Source: Scleroderma bovista (lineage: Eukaryota; Basidiomycota; Agaricomycetes; Boletales; Sclerodermataceae). From it: a DNA stretch of 64,000 nt. Position 1 is the stretch's first letter; the number at the start of each line of letters is the position of its first letter. The translations under genes and the position numbers were made by a program. Below the pieces are notes generated by a model. That model saw only the letters and a list, made by a program, of their open reading frames with translations, did not search any database and was not told the DNA's origin. Location of the stretch: NCBI GenBank assembly GCA_037178675.1, contig JAYMGJ010000192.1, forward strand, positions 1 through 64,000, given 5' to 3'. Shown here piece after piece: positions 1-12,352 of the stretch.

Positions 1-750
1 AAGGTTTGCCTCATGATGCGCATCAAACATTGTTTTGAAGAAGGCCGATTTGTCACAAAGAACACTTTGATGGACTTTAAACAATGACTTTTGTGCCTGG
101 GATGACCAGATTGTAACCAATCTTATGGAGGTGATGGATAACTCACCAATAAGATATGGGTTCCATCCAGATAGTAGAACATCTGATGGCGTATGTGTGT
201 AGTTTGGTTGACTGACATGGCTCACAAATACTGTGTTTTTTCAAAATGCTCAGTGTGGCGTGATGGATGACTCATGTATGCACTGCCACACATCACGTGG
301 GTGAGCAGCGGAAACTGATGGCGCTAATACCTCGAGGGCTCGGGCTTGAGCTGGAGTTGTGCCAATGCCTTCCAGGACCTTGTTACTGCTAACAATGAAA
401 CAGTCTGTGTGACTCAACATACCAGGAGATGCCAAAGACGCAAAACTCACTCGAAGCACTCAACATCAGGCTGCCCAAATACTATGCTACTATTAGATGA
501 TGAGGGCTCTGGTGACGCCCACGTATTCACGTTGCAAAAGCCTCTTGATATAACTTCACTGATAAAGGTTTAGTGGTAACTAGTATCAGGTTGCAAGTTG
601 GAAGAATGGATTTGCACATGGCATTGGCAATGAATACTGGGGGTGTAACTGTTGACATGAATACTAACTAAAAGGATGTAAGGGATAGCTTGGAATCACA
701 TCGAGGTGAATACTAGTTAAAAGGCTTTGTACTCAGTAGCAGGTTATCTC
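1..750. other. No gene recognised
   Basis: Only short open frames without recognisable protein character occur here. I see no terminal repeats, RNA gene or conserved motif. It may be decayed intergenic or old transposon sequence. Confidence 0.4.
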
Positions 751-1027
751 TCATTTGCCTAATACCCTACCCCACCAATGATATAATCATTTGACCATGG
801 ATTCATATATGGGATTACGGTTGGGGGGTCAACTGGTAATCCAAAGGGGTCGAGAGATTTGATAAACTCAGAAGGTGGTGAGACACGGCGATCCATGCTG
901 TTTGGGAATTGAGATGGCCGGCTACCATGGGTGGGTCGAGATGGGGAGGCTGAGAGAGCTTTCATGTGATCCGGTAGGGCAGCTACATCCATTAAACTGC
1001 ATTTACTTGATGAAAAGAGATCTATTA

Positions 1028-2719
1028 TCATGGTCCAGCCAAGTTGTGAGCATGTGACAAAATCAAAATAAAGAACAAGGAAATGGGACATACACCTCGA
1101 TGGCTTGCTGGATCCAGCAACAAACTGAGACACCCTTCTTCCTTGGGTTCCAGATGGTGGCTCGTCAGCATCGGAACTATTATTATGAATTTCAATAGCT
1201 GAGCGTGGTGAGGACAGTTGATATCAGCCTCGTTTTCCCTTTGGTTTTTCTGCATGAGGGGATAATTCTGTAGAGAGTTAGTTGCGATCATTATGACACC
1301 AGACATCATACCAAGTTGGGTCCGTTTCTGACTTCTTGGAGCTTGAAATAATGACTCGGCTGAGTCATCACTCAGCACTGGTGAAAGTTTGAAGTCACTA
1401 TCGTCGTTACTTGGAGGCTTGTAATCTGGGTCCCATGATTTGTATACTTCTTCCGGAACTCCAATGCACAGTGCTACAATGAATATGTTAGTAGTTTATG
1501 GTAATGAGACTGGTTGATGTACCTATGATTACACTAGAGTCAGATACTCCACATTTTTCTCATCCTCGATAGTGGAACAAGTCATCACCAGTGGGCGGAC
1601 CCTTGGTTACTGCAAGCTCATAATGTTGTTTTTCCTTGGTAAGTAATTTCCAGTAACACGTAGGTTCTTTGCCTTTGCCCTTGTCATGTTCACTGGCATA
1701 CTCCATTGGACATGGGAAAACATCTTGTTTGATGTACCTATCCACTTCTTCATGAGTCCAATTCCTGCAGAATGCAAATTTGGTCGCATTTGTACCAGTA
1801 TGAGCACATTGACGTTGCTCTGCTGTGTACAATTCCACTTTAGACAATATATGTGTCCAAATCAAATTGCCCTTCTGATAGTGGTTAGTCAATGCTCGGC
1901 GCTGTAGAGATTGTCCTGTCTCTAGGTGTGTAGAGTTGCTAATAGTAGTACTGACACTGGACTCTCTACCTTAGCTTATGTAGGCTTGTATTAGCTTACT
2001 AAGCAATCTCCCTCTTTCCTGTGTATATGTTTGAGCTCAGTCCTGGAGTGACTGAACACCTCTACTCTCCCCAGTCCTTGGGAGCCTTGCCTGACCTCCA
2101 GAAGCTCCTGGGTCGAATGCACCTCATCTGAGGGAGCAGCCACCCAAACACTTTGTTGTCTTTTCAGTGCTCATCATTATCATGGAACTATCTCATATAT
2201 AGCACATACTTTATCCAAAACATTGACCAAAATAATCCATTTTCCCGCTTGGATTCCTGACTGAGAAATGTCATCATAGCTTGTAGATGGAAGCCTTTGT
2301 GACTTCCCAGTGAAGCCAAGTTTCTGTTATTAGAACATGCATGTATGAAAAGTAGTCATATGATGTACCTTCATTCATTTCTGTGTGCCACTCTGACCAG
2401 TTTGAAATCCTTTGAGGACTTCTTCACGTGCTCAATGGATGGGGTCCATAGATGAACTGGCAAAGGCACAAGAGGTCTTCCATTGATGCCAAGCATCCAA
2501 AAGCATCTGAGTGGTGTCTTCGGGCTTCACTTTGTCCAGTGATCTATTCTCAGGCAGTGCTCGCCCTGGGTGCTTACTGTACCCATGCTGGCACTCCCGA
2601 CAATAATAGGGTGCCTTTGGGTCAATGGGTTCTGTGAACACCTTGCAACTGCATTGTTTGCCATTCTCGAGAAAGTCTTGGCAGTATTTTTCACCTGCAT
2701 CTGACATGAAGGCAGCCAC
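1028..2719 (-). pseudogene. Fragments of an uncharacterised cysteine-rich minus-strand gene
   Basis: Reading right to left, the first coding-like block is 2719-2432. It has a cysteine-rich stretch with the spacing C-x-C ... C-x2-C-x-H, suggesting a small zinc-binding module, then a charged segment ending in SSMDPIH and a TGA. The same frame stays coding-like past that TGA to about 2370. A second block at 1892-1560 encodes about 110 residues rich in W, H and K, ending in GDDLFHYRG. A third, weaker block is 1378-1028. Intron-like gaps separate them, so they may be exons of one gene. It lies just downstream of the integrase-like gene on the same strand. I do not recognise the family; interruption by stops suggests decay. 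Confidence 0.35.
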
Positions 2720-2914
2720 CTAGTAGAGTGATGGTCCAAGTGGGCAACCAACACCACTGGTTGGAGAAAGAAAGAAATTCTGCTTAAGTGAACCATGGAT
2801 TAAAACACTTCCCTGTTTCCAAATCCAGAAGGAGGGCCTGAGTAGTATTCCACTTCCTCTGGTGAATCATGTTGGACATAGTCAAACACAGTGTAAGGAA
2901 TTCACAAACCACTA

Positions 2915-4850
2915 CTACACATTGAAGGAATAGCCTATATCAAAGAGAGTTAAAACAGCAAGCACCTGGCACCAAGTTTTTGCCCACCTTGCCCAAACTG
3001 GGTCTGCCAATGACACGGTAACAAATTGTGTTCCACACTGACCAATTGGAAGGTGCTCTACTGTTGATTCAACACCTTGTGTTGCATCTTCCTCCGGTAG
3101 TAACCCATACCCTGTTGGCATGATATCTTTGAGCATCACATTGTCAAGCACTGACCAAAATTCAGCCTCCTCTTCAACACATGTGAAAGGTGATCCTTTC
3201 CCTGGGACCTCCACTGCTTCATGACACACTTGGTCCTGGAGGTCAGCTTCAAGCCTTCTGAGAATACTATTATGTCCATCCACAGCAATCTCTTCATCAC
3301 CTGCCTCTGGGTCCTCATCAGGAGGATGGCCTGCACCAGTTTGGCCGATCCAACGGATACGTTCACAGCCATGAACACCATAGTACCGCTCAATGGTGAG
3401 AGGATGGATACCCATACATTCATCATGGTACTCTCCTAGCATAACATGACTGATGAGTCACAAATCCTTGCAGATATGCCAGTAAATTCGGGTACAATCC
3501 ATCATGTAAATAATGCAGATGACATACCTGTGGACTTTTATTATTAGTTGTGGGGCCACTAATAGGGTGAACGTTCCATTCCTGCCAAAAGTCCTCACAG
3601 TCACGATTGATGGCCCCAAGAAAGAGTCTTTGAAGGAGCCAAAGGTGGTAGTTGCTCTCAATGTCGAGACGGTGACATCTCTCACAGTGAATGAAAAATC
3701 CCTGCCATCGGCACACAAATTGGGTTCTGACTTCAACCCACATGTGCTCAATCCTAGAGTTGTGGGTAGACCTGTAGTATGGATATCAAAAGGGTAACTA
3801 TAGATATGTAGTTCATAGCAGTAACTTATGACCCCCACATGAATGATCCACGGTTGGGGCCCCGTGCAGCCACCATGTACATAGCTACATCGAGGTTTTC
3901 ACCACCGCAATCACCCCTCATACGTGACGGCATGCTGTATTCTTCCTGTGCAACAAGGAATATGTCAAGAATGGTTGAAGCACAGTTGTTTGTACTCGTT
4001 CATAAGCCAGTGATCTGTTAAAATTGTAGTAAGAACAATCAACCAGCAGACTTGGCAGTAAGCCTGAGTTACGCACTGTTTGACAGTAGCCATCAATGAT
4101 TCTGTGAACCACAAATCCCCATCGGATGAGCTTGTGGTGTCCGTCAATATGCCAGAGCGCATTTGATCTCTTGACACGATATACCCTGCGCTGAATAACA
4201 CAATGCTCTTGTAAACACTGTCCTAGCCTGTCAACACGACACAACGACTGCCATATCCACTTTTGTTGGAGGTGGAAGCCGGACTCTGGTTTGTGCTTCT
4301 TGAAAGCCCTCACTAGTACGTCCAACTCATCATTGCTTAGTACAGTGTAGCTCCACTTCAGGCCATGTTTCCGCATGGTTCGCCAAAGTGTCATATGGGT
4401 AATACCTAGGATACGGGCAAGTTCACTGAGACTGATGTGTCGGCTACTATTTGTAACAACCTCAGCAAGGAAGTCGAGGCAGATGGACTTAGGAGGTCAT
4501 CCTTGTTGGCTGCTCTTGACTGTTGTTACGAGTTCTGGGATACTCACACCTTGTTGCTCACTAGTAAATCAGTCAGCATTCCTCCCTAACAGAAAATTGG
4601 ACTGACAGTGTGTTGATGATATGTCCCATGGCCTGGAGATCTTGGATCGCCTGTCCAAGCAGTTCTGCAACACTCACTATCCACTCTAGAGGTAGACATT
4701 CGTCCTCATGGCTAGCACCACTAGGGATAAGTGCTTCAAGTAAGGGAAGTGCCTTTGAAGAGAGCGCATCAATGTGGAATGCGACCTGAGTGGGATCTGG
4801 AAAACCATCAGATCATAGGATACAAGCGGCGTGATCATATGTTTTCCTGA
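2915..4850 (-). pseudogene. Decayed HTH + DDE integrase-core gene
   Basis: Resembles the integrase-core (retroviral integrase fold) proteins that are expanded in agaricomycetes. On the minus strand, a helix-turn-helix (SLSELARILG...TLWRTMRK) lies near 4420-4360. The catalytic core follows: D in LWHIDGHHKLI (about 4150-4130), D in MRGDCGGEN (about 3915) and E in RIEHMWVEV (about 3745), then HPISGPTTNNKSPQ near 3560. GT-AG introns are visible at about 4072-4015 (58 bp), 3832-3772 and 3527-3436. The C-terminal block (3440-2915) is acidic. An in-frame TGA at 4002-4000 sits where the family has a basic residue (GL-x-TSTNN), which fits CGA->TGA. Upstream, 4850-4580 is coding-like (HIDALSSKALPLLEALIPSG) but in another frame. 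Catalytic residues are all present, but the frame is broken. Confidence 0.7.
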
Positions 4851-5654
4851 TGATTTCATAAGCAGTGTGGATATCAGTAGGCCATCTGCAAAGGTTGTGC
4901 CGTGGAAGGAGTGGAAACACTCTCTGGGCAGTGGGAGTCATGTCCATGGGCAGAATTCCGATCGCTTGCTACAAGAGCTCAGGTACAAACATTGGTAAAT
5001 ATGTACATATAAGCTCAAGTACAGCTCATTTCCTCTGGTTGAGCTCATCCGACTTGGGAGAGACTATTGTGTTCCAGAGCTTGTGGACATTGGGGTTTCC
5101 CATCTTTAAAAACATGTACAACAGTAATTTCTGTGGCCCTTGTCCATGTAATTAGTTAGATATCTTACGAGAAATTCATTGATTGTTTGATCTGATTCAA
5201 TTTCGCCATCAGTTTCAGGTGCTGACATAAGCCCACCTCTTGATAACTAACTACCCACAAGCTTGTGTCAAAGGTGAACAAAGAATGAGGAAGAAAAACT
5301 GGAAAGCATATTCCCTTCCATCCACTCACAAAAGGCTGCCTACTCCACATGTTATGCCTAGGGATGGGCAGGTTTCTTCAGTTTCACCCACTGTTGAATC
5401 TGGTGCCTTGGTCACACAGCAGGTTACCTCTCCCTCACAAGTAGACTCAACTCTTGGTAAGGTCATGAAAACATAACATTGTTTTGTGACTGACTGCTCC
5501 TTTATCAAGCAAAGTGCAAGAAAATCCTTTGGGATCTTTCAAGGGGCCAACAAGAATACTTAGTGGTATGTTTGTGTTGTTCCCAGATATCAAGGGTTTA
5601 ATGGATATTTGAGAGCAGTATGAATGTGTATCCTTTAGTGATTATATCTACATC
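4851..5654. other. Intergenic, nothing recognised
   Basis: No convincing frame or repeat boundary. Open stretches are short and have no protein-family character. It separates the minus-strand integrase gene from the plus-strand gene starting near 5655. Confidence 0.4.
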
Positions 5655-6250
5655 ATGGAGTGCTTAGAAAGCAACGAGTATTGGAAAACGTGGATCAGGT
5701 GTGTTACCTACTGCTGTCACACACTACCAGGTGACGAACCGTTGCATCTCAGGCTTAAAATCACCTTCTTCCTTGACTCTCAATGTCTAATGGCTCTATC
5801 GCCCAGTGCTGCTCATGAATCTCTCTTAAAGATTCTTCAAAAGGATCTTAATGTTGTTCTTGATACTATCCCAATCCCTTCAGCTATCGCATATTGTCAA
5901 GCCTCTTCCAACATTACTCATTGAGGGAAATCTATCTGCGGAATGCCCGACTTAACAGTCCAGATGTGGCATAGGGGGCGCAAAGTGGGTAGTGTTATGT
6001 CGGAGATGATCTGGGTAATGGAGTGCACATTCAGCCAAAGTGATTGCGACGTTACGAAGAAGCTCCATGCCTTTGTTCAAGATTTTCCTGGACTATTATT
6101 TGTCGGCAAAATATTACTCAAACAAGAAAGGCCATTTCACAGCCCTGGTGCGAATGGATCCATCATGAGGAATCTTCGGTCATCAAAGCTGATGTCGTTT
6201 GCTGAGTGGACAGATTGTACGAGTGCCGAGGGGTTTTCATTGGTGACCGC
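5655..6250 (+). pseudogene. 5' part of an uncharacterised gene split by a 12.4-kb transposon nest
   Basis: One reading frame runs from ATG 5655 through an in-frame TGA (5922-5924) to 6250. It contains GMPDLTVQMWHRGRK, then WVMECTFSQSD and FPGLLFVGKILLKQE, and ends ...EGFSLVTA at the edge of an inserted LTR (TGTCACGC at 6251). The same frame resumes at 18661 as DGFTWFSLSSVD after removing the insertion and one copy of the target duplication CCGC. The PD ... E-x-C spacing recalls PD-(D/E)XK nuclease folds, with Cys where Lys is usual; this is inference only. I recognise the pattern as a fungal hypothetical family but cannot name a function. Disrupted by insertion and at least one stop. Confidence 0.6.
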
Positions 6251-7309
6251 TGTCACGCACCAAACAGGTTTGGTACAGTAAACATGGAAGATAACACCTA
6301 TATCAAATGATCCTTATGTGAAGGATAAGCACGATGGACCCTCATCGTAGCCATCTATCGCACAAGAAGACTATCCTGATGCAAGAAATGAATGCCAATG
6401 CTGACAGTCATCTATCGCACAAGAACCGCCAAGAAGCAGAAGAAACTGAAGGAATAACGTCAATTGTGGTATGAGAAAGGAATGCACACGTCTGCAGTCC
6501 AACTCCCATACCAGAACGATCAAAGAAGCCGAAGAATTGATGGAGAAATGAAGGAGAAAGAGAAGAAATGATTTTTAGCGCCCAAACATCATTTTTAGGC
6601 GCCCAGTGCCGGCATTCCGATATTTTGAATAGCTCCGTTGTTTCTGAAGCTATCAGGCACGTGACTATACCATCAGAGAGCCTAGAACGTGGTCTATCTG
6701 CCTGTCAAGTTCCGACACAAATCTGTTCATTTCCCACGGAGATATTCCCCCCGCAATCCAGACGTTCACTTCATTGCTCACTATGGAGTCCATATTTTCT
6801 CTGGATCATTTCTCTGCTATTGCTGCAGATCTCCACTATGTCCTGCTCTTAGGACAGCCTCTCCCAGAGTTCCCATGCACTGCCTGGCACATATCTTCCC
6901 AGCCTGCTCCCTCAGTCCCTCTTGTTCTCGGTCAGCACGTTCTCCTCGTCAGTCCTGCATCAAGGACGTACTTTGGTCATCTTAGGTCTATTGTCAAGCT
7001 TGAGAAGTCTTCTCTGGTCATCTCTGTGTCCCCTGAGCCCTTAGCCTATGGTCCCTTCCTCCCAGATACTTGCCATGACCATCTTCCTCTGTCGTTTGTC
7101 TTGCTTCCCTGGATGCGTTGAATTCAATACTCTATCCGCTTCCCTACTTTCAGACAACGTCCCCCAGCACCATGACAGTTATTCCCCCACTTTATAGTGC
7201 CATTAGGAAGAAGAACCCTCTCTTGTTCTTTCCCAGAAGAGAGCTCGTCAAGGGAGCCCATGGTTGCGCTTCAGCGGCGCTAGAACACATGCACTATACC
7301 TTAGTGTAT
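6251..7309 (+). repeat. 2.1-kb solo LTR, 5' half (family X, copy 1)
   Basis: Starts TGTCACGCACCAAAC and is alignable along its length with the copy at 10298-12349. It is interrupted at 7309/7310 by the chromovirus and continues at 17613-18656. The 4-bp target duplication CCGC lies at 6247-6250 and 18657-18660, so this is a complete solo LTR of about 2.1 kb. No internal region of this family is present in the window. Confidence 0.75.
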
Positions 7310-7935
7310 TGTCATGACCGTGACACCTGATCACCCTGTACCCTATTGTCCGATCGTGTCCACGTGTTCGCTGTCCATTCTATTGTATGTACTCCCTTTT
7401 CCATTTCTCTCTATCTGTCCTGTATTGCCACCGATCGGTGAGCGCGTTGTCCGATCTGTCTCTCTGTACTATTACCTAATATGTTTCCTTTCTCGTTTCC
7501 GGTTACTATACGTTCCCATCCCGTTGCATTATTAATACGATACCTATCGGTAATCCGGTTATCGCACTTACCGTACTTACTCAGCACGCAGCGCGACTGC
7601 GCTAGTCGTTCGTCGGTAATCCCGACTTCCCATACATCACCTCATCTGTCCCACTCAGTATAAATACCTAGATACTCGGTCTGTTGTAGTTTCAGTTCGA
7701 ATATCGAATAAGATACTTCTCCTCTGTTCTCTCTTCGTGCTCTCTGCTTCTGCCCTCGTACAAGTACTCGGTCGTTGACCGTTTACCCTCAGACTCTCCG
7801 TTAAATCTTTGGTCGGCCTTCCTCATACTCGGGAAGCGCGACTACACTACGTAGCATCTCAGTCTTACTGCTAGACCAACCTCTGACCCCCAGACCCCTC
7901 GTAGAGATCAGATCGGTGAAGAACCGGTCTTGACA
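7310..7935 (+). repeat. Chromovirus 5' LTR
   Basis: 626 bp, TGTCATGACC...CTTGACA. A TATA box (TATAAATA) lies at 7659-7666, about 28 bp before the R-region start implied by the self-primer match at 7694. The aligned differences I checked against the 3' LTR are mostly C/T or G/A transitions in CpG contexts. Confidence 0.92.
7659..7666 (+). promoter_or_regulatory. TATA box of the chromovirus LTR
   Basis: TATAAATA, with AGTTCGAATAT (7694-7704) 28 bp downstream. The latter is exactly complementary to the primer-binding site, so the transcript start is inferred to be at or next to 7694. The 3' LTR has the same box at 17336-17343. Confidence 0.7.
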
Positions 7936-7937
7936 GT

Positions 7938-7948
7938 ATATTCGAACT
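7938..7948 (+). promoter_or_regulatory. Self-priming PBS (Tf1/sushi type)
   Basis: ATATTCGAACT, two bases after the 5' LTR, is the perfect 11-nt reverse complement of AGTTCGAATAT at 7694-7704 inside the LTR. Tf1 and related chromoviruses prime reverse transcription by folding the RNA 5' end onto the PBS. The match length and the TATA spacing support the same here. Confidence 0.75.
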
Positions 7949-7958
7949 CTAGTCTTGT

Positions 7959-9775
7959 ATGAGTTCACAATCATCTATGTCCAGGACAATCCAAACTCGC
8001 TTGCGCACTGCTCGCGCAAACAACCCAGAACCCTCAGCATCCAACACTCGTTGGGCTGCTGCCTTAAGCACTCTGACTAGCCTCAGGCGCTCACCCGACT
8101 CTGTCTCCCAATTCCAAGGCTTCTCCGCTCGGAGAGCCTCCTCCCCCGCTCAGTGTCGCCCACCTGGGGCTTTCGTCGAAGACCTCAGCGATGACCTGGG
8201 TGGTGACCATCCCGATGACAACGGCCCTGGTGATGATGGTCCCGGCGGTGATGGTCCCGATGACCCTGACGACCCAAACCCTGATGATGGCAGTGAAGAC
8301 CCCATTGAGGGCATCCCCAACCAAGAAGAGGCCGGTCTAGTCATTTTCAATAATCTCTCCATCGCTATCGACAGACTCGTGCGATCTTCACGCTCTTCCT
8401 AGTCTTCATCTCGCACCAAGGTGCACAAACCCGACACCTTCGACGGGACCAATCCAAAGAAGTTGCACACATTCCTAGTCCAGTGCGAGCTCAACTTCCA
8501 GGACCGACCGAAGGTGTTTCACACTGACCGAACCAAGGTCACTTTCACGCAGTCCTATCTGAAGGGAATGGCTCTTGAATGGTTTGAGCCAGACCTACTC
8601 AGTGCTGGAGACCCCCACAACCGTCCGATCTGGATGACCGATTGGGAAGAGTTCGTTATCGAACTCCAAACAACCTTCGGTCCCCACGACCCAGTTGCTG
8701 ATGCCGAGCATCAGCTCGACCACCTCCGCATGAAGGAAAACCATTGTGCCAACCGATACGTGGTTGACTTCAACCATATCGCGTCCCAGGTTCGGGGCTA
8801 CGGTGATGGCGCCCTACGCCATCGCTTCTACACAGGTCTCCCCGACCGAATCAAGGACGAGATAAGCCACATCGGTAAACCGTGCACTCTGAACGGTCTT
8901 CACATCCTTACCCAGGAGATCGACGCCTGATATTGGGAACACAAGGAAGAGGTCGCACGTCAGAACAAAACCTCTACCAGCACTAGTACCAATAGAGTTT
9001 AAAAGTCCAGTCCATAGGACCGCAAAAAGACCAGAAACTGGACTGGACTGGACTGGTTGCAACCGGACTGCAGTTGCCAGTTGCCTACTTTTGAGAATGA
9101 TGAAAAAGACTGGTTGCAACCGGTTGCAACCGCATTATGTAAGCAATACATATATGGTATAAAAACCCCTATATTACAGGCTAATTTTGGCCTGCAGTGG
9201 GTCTTAAAGGGTGTAAAACTGATCTTTTTGGATGAAATATGGCACAAATAAATATATAATGACTTGTATATAATTACTACAGTCTATAAATAGTATTTAG
9301 ATGCTATCTGACACACCTTTGATGTGAAAAACATCAATAAAATGCAAAAAAACCGGTTTTTTAGTGGTTTGGACTGGTTTTTTTAGCAGTTTTGGACCGG
9401 TCTTTTTGAAAACCGGTTGCAACCACTTTGGACCAGTCTTTAAGCGGTCCATGAACCATTCCCAGGCTTCCAAAAGCGGTCCAGTCCGGTCCTCTTCCAA
9501 AAAAGGCAAAAAAATCGGACTGGACTGGACTTTTAAACTCTAAGTACCAACACCCCCAACACCAAGTCAGGTAAAACCGATAAGGGTAAATCCTTGGGCA
9601 ACGCTGCCCAGTCCTCTTCGTCATCAACCCCGACTCAGAAAACTAACAAGTCGGGCAAGACTGCTGAGCTTTCGGACAAGCTCGGCAAGGACGGCAAGCT
9701 GACCTCTGAGGAACGCAAACGCAGGTTCGACATGAATCTGTGCATGTTCTGTGGTGCAACTGGCCACAAGGCCAA
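7959..9775 (+). pseudogene. Chromovirus gag (capsid + zinc knuckle), broken
   Basis: Starts at ATG 7959 shortly after the PBS. A 147-codon acidic, D/P-rich N-terminal part ends at TAG 8400-8402. The same frame continues with the capsid domain (about 8412-8927: HKPDTFDGTNPKKLHTFL ... LEWFEPDL ... RFYTGLPDRIKDEI). TGA 8928-8930 precedes a second coding stretch interrupted by the hAT element at 8993-9542. Removing 558 bp (element plus one target copy) restores the frame: TSTNTPNTKSG. The zinc knuckle CMFCGATGHKAK is complete only after allowing a one-base deletion near 9775, which puts the final Cys in another frame. Role: particle formation and RNA binding. Confidence 0.85.
8993..9542. mobile_element. 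hAT-like miniature element, copy 1 (550 bp)
   Basis: Terminal inverted repeats begin TAGAGTTTAAAAGTCCAGTC at 8993 and are mirrored at 9542. The 8-bp target duplication AGTACCAA is at 8985-8992 and 9543-9550. An 8-bp TSD and a TIR of the form YARNG identify the hAT superfamily. There is no coding capacity. The interior is rich in GGACTGG and GGTTGCAACC repeats, likely subterminal transposase-binding motifs. Inserted in gag of the chromovirus; a second, truncated copy lies at 31303-31672. Confidence 0.88.
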
Positions 9776-10297
9776 GACTGCCCCAAGTCAGGCTCTCGAG
9801 CAGCCAAGGCTAGGGCAGCTACCACCACTACCACGAACATGTCGGAAGCCAAACCGATGGCCTCCACTGAGGCAAAAAAAATAGATAGCAACTCCCAAGA
9901 CTCCGCACAGAGTGGGAGTTGCATTGTTCCCGACTGTGCACCAATGGAGGCCCGACTCAACGCAGCCGCTCTTTCCGACCCCAACTCTCTCTCTGACCTC
10001 AGGTTACCATCAGTGACCGTGATATACAGTCCTTTCCTGCGCTAGTAGATTCGGGTTCTACCCATTGTTTTGTAGATCCATCTTTTGCCAATATGAACAC
10101 TCTTTCCGCTTACTCGGTATCCCCGATCGTTCTCTGTCTATTCAACGGTACCACCACCACCATAATTACCGAAGCAACCGATCTACCCATCCGTTTTCCC
10201 TCTGGTGACGTCACCCCGATGACATTTTATGTCACCCCGTTGGACTCTGACTGTAAGATCGTTCTTGGACACAACTGGCTCACCCAATACAATCTGT
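9740..10297 (+). pseudogene. Chromovirus aspartic protease region, broken
   Basis: After the zinc knuckle the frame shifts. 9740-10030 encodes an S/T/A-rich linker (SGSRAAKARAATTTTT), then a second shift leads to the retropepsin. Its catalytic ALVDSGSTHCFVD is at about 10039-10080, with the strand VLGHNWLTQYN just before 10297. The reading frame resumes after the nested LTR as SIDWVLSS from about 12353, so the insertion lies within the protease/RT linker. Confidence 0.8.
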
Positions 10298-12349
10298 TGT
10301 CACGCACCAAACGTGTTTGGTACTGTGGACATGGAGAAAGTTAGCCGATGAAACTAATGCAAAGAACACACACCCAAGATCTGTTGAAAGATTGTCCCGA
10401 CTTGAGGGATACAGACAGCCCTCGCTATCCATATCACGCAAAGTCAAGACTATCCTTATGCAAAGAATGAATACAAGCTTGTCATAGCCATCTATCGCAC
10501 AAGAATGACTATCCTGGAGCAAGAGATGAATGCCATCGTCTGGCAGTCATCCCTCGGACAAGAACCGCCAAGAAGCAGAAGAATCCAAGGATTGATGATC
10601 ATTTCAGTATGAGAGAGGAATGCAACCTACTGCAGTCCAACTCCCATACCAGAACAACCAAAGAAGCAGAAGAAACGATAGAGAAACGAAGGAGAAAAGG
10701 AAGAATCATTTTCAGTGCCCAAATGTCAAATTTAGGCGCCCAGTGCCGGCATTCCGATATTTTGAATAGGTCCACCATTTTTGAAGCTATCAATCATGTG
10801 ACTATACCATCATGGAGCCTAGACCGTGGTCTATCTGCCTGTCAAGTTCCGATGTAAATCTGTTTATTTCCCATGAAGATATTTCACCCGCAATCCAGAC
10901 ACCTGCTTCATCACTCACTATGGAGTCCGCATTTTCTCTGGAACGTTTCTCCACTATTGCAACAGACCTCAACTATCTTCTGCTCTTGGGACAGCCTCTC
11001 CCTGAGCTCCTGTGTACTGTCTGGTACATATCTTCCCAGCCTTCTCCCTCAGTCCCTCTCGTTCTCGGTCAGCGCGTTCTCCTCATCAGTCCTGCGTCGT
11101 GCACATACTTTGGTTGTCTCAAGTCTATCGTTAGACGTGAAAATTCATACCTGGTCGTCTCTGTGTCTCCTGAGTCCTCTGCATATGGTCCTTTCATCCC
11201 AGAGTCCTGTCACATCCATCTCCCTCTATCATTCATCTCACTTCCCTGGACACGTCGAAATCCGCTATTCACGTTTCACTTCCCCGCTATCCCGCAACAA
11301 ACATGAATGAAACAGTGCTCTAGAACCCTTCTTAGGAGCCCTAATAGAGTACAGAACCTTCCCCTTACTGCTCAAGGGAAGACTGCACTTCAGGAGCACC
11401 AAATTTCGCATTTTTGCTCTACAGAAGCTCAATCCAAGGGATTTGTGACACTCTGTGACCAGCTGTGACTCTACTTGTCATTCCAGGCCCCCTGACACTG
11501 CTCTTCTGGTCGGATCAATTCTTTTATTATCCCCCAGCCACTCCCATCAGTGGCACTGCTTCAGAAGCTCATCTCCAGATCTAAAGTTCAATCAATCACA
11601 GGTTGTGCTTCCCTTCTGTCTGAGTCACACAGAGTCACTCTGGCTCACTCTGACTCACTCTGCTGCGCATTATTCATCCCCTCTTTGCATTACTAATCCC
11701 CATTACTCCCCTTACCAATTTCTTACCAATCTCTTACCAAGCACTTAGTCATTTGTGCTTACAGGTCCACAGCCCCTCCTGTATATAAACCAGCAGCCAA
11801 AGGCTGCAAGGAAGTGTCTGCTTCCCCCTCAATAAAGCGACCACATTCACTCTCCCTCTCTGTCTATAAGCTCCCTCTTTGTCTTTGGACTTGTAGGTCA
11901 CCCAGTGCTGGCCTAAAGCTCCTATATTGCTGTTTATCAGATATATCTTGTATCTGATCATTTCTCTAGGCTCAAGCACAGTCTAGCATCTCTGTCCACT
12001 CTATCCTATCACTGTCCATCACATTCTTGAAGCAGGAACTGTCCCCTTGCTTCCCTGTTGCTCCATCACTGCTATTACCTCCCCATCATCAATCTATCAT
12101 CGCTCTTCAATCCCAGGACTCTTCCTAACCACTGTGGTAGGCTGAAGAGGAGTCAATACCATCCACAGTCACATCTATTCCCCATCAGAAGCCCTTCCCT
12201 TCCCTCCTGCATCCTGCCTGAAGGCGTGCAGCACCTTCCCCTGTGGAGATTAAATACCAGAAACGCAAAGGAAGACCACCACTTGCATATTGCTGTCATT
12301 TGGTGTTGGTTGTTGGTTGTTCTGACCTCTTCCCTCACTTAGGCGCACA
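10298..12349 (+). repeat. Solo LTR, family X, copy 2 (2,052 bp) nested in the chromovirus
   Basis: Starts TGTCACGCACCAAAC, ends CTTAGGCGCACA. The 4-bp duplication CTGT is at 10294-10297 and 12350-12353; excising element plus duplication rejoins TQYNL and SIDWVL in frame. It contains a TATA-like box (TATATAAA, 11782-11789), a DNA palindrome GCAGCC-AAA-GGCTGC (11793-11807) and AATAAA near 11830. Open frames inside it are not protein-like. The same family is at 6251-7309/17613-18656 and, reversed and partial, at 30290-31302. Confidence 0.8.
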
Positions 12350-12352
12350 CTG

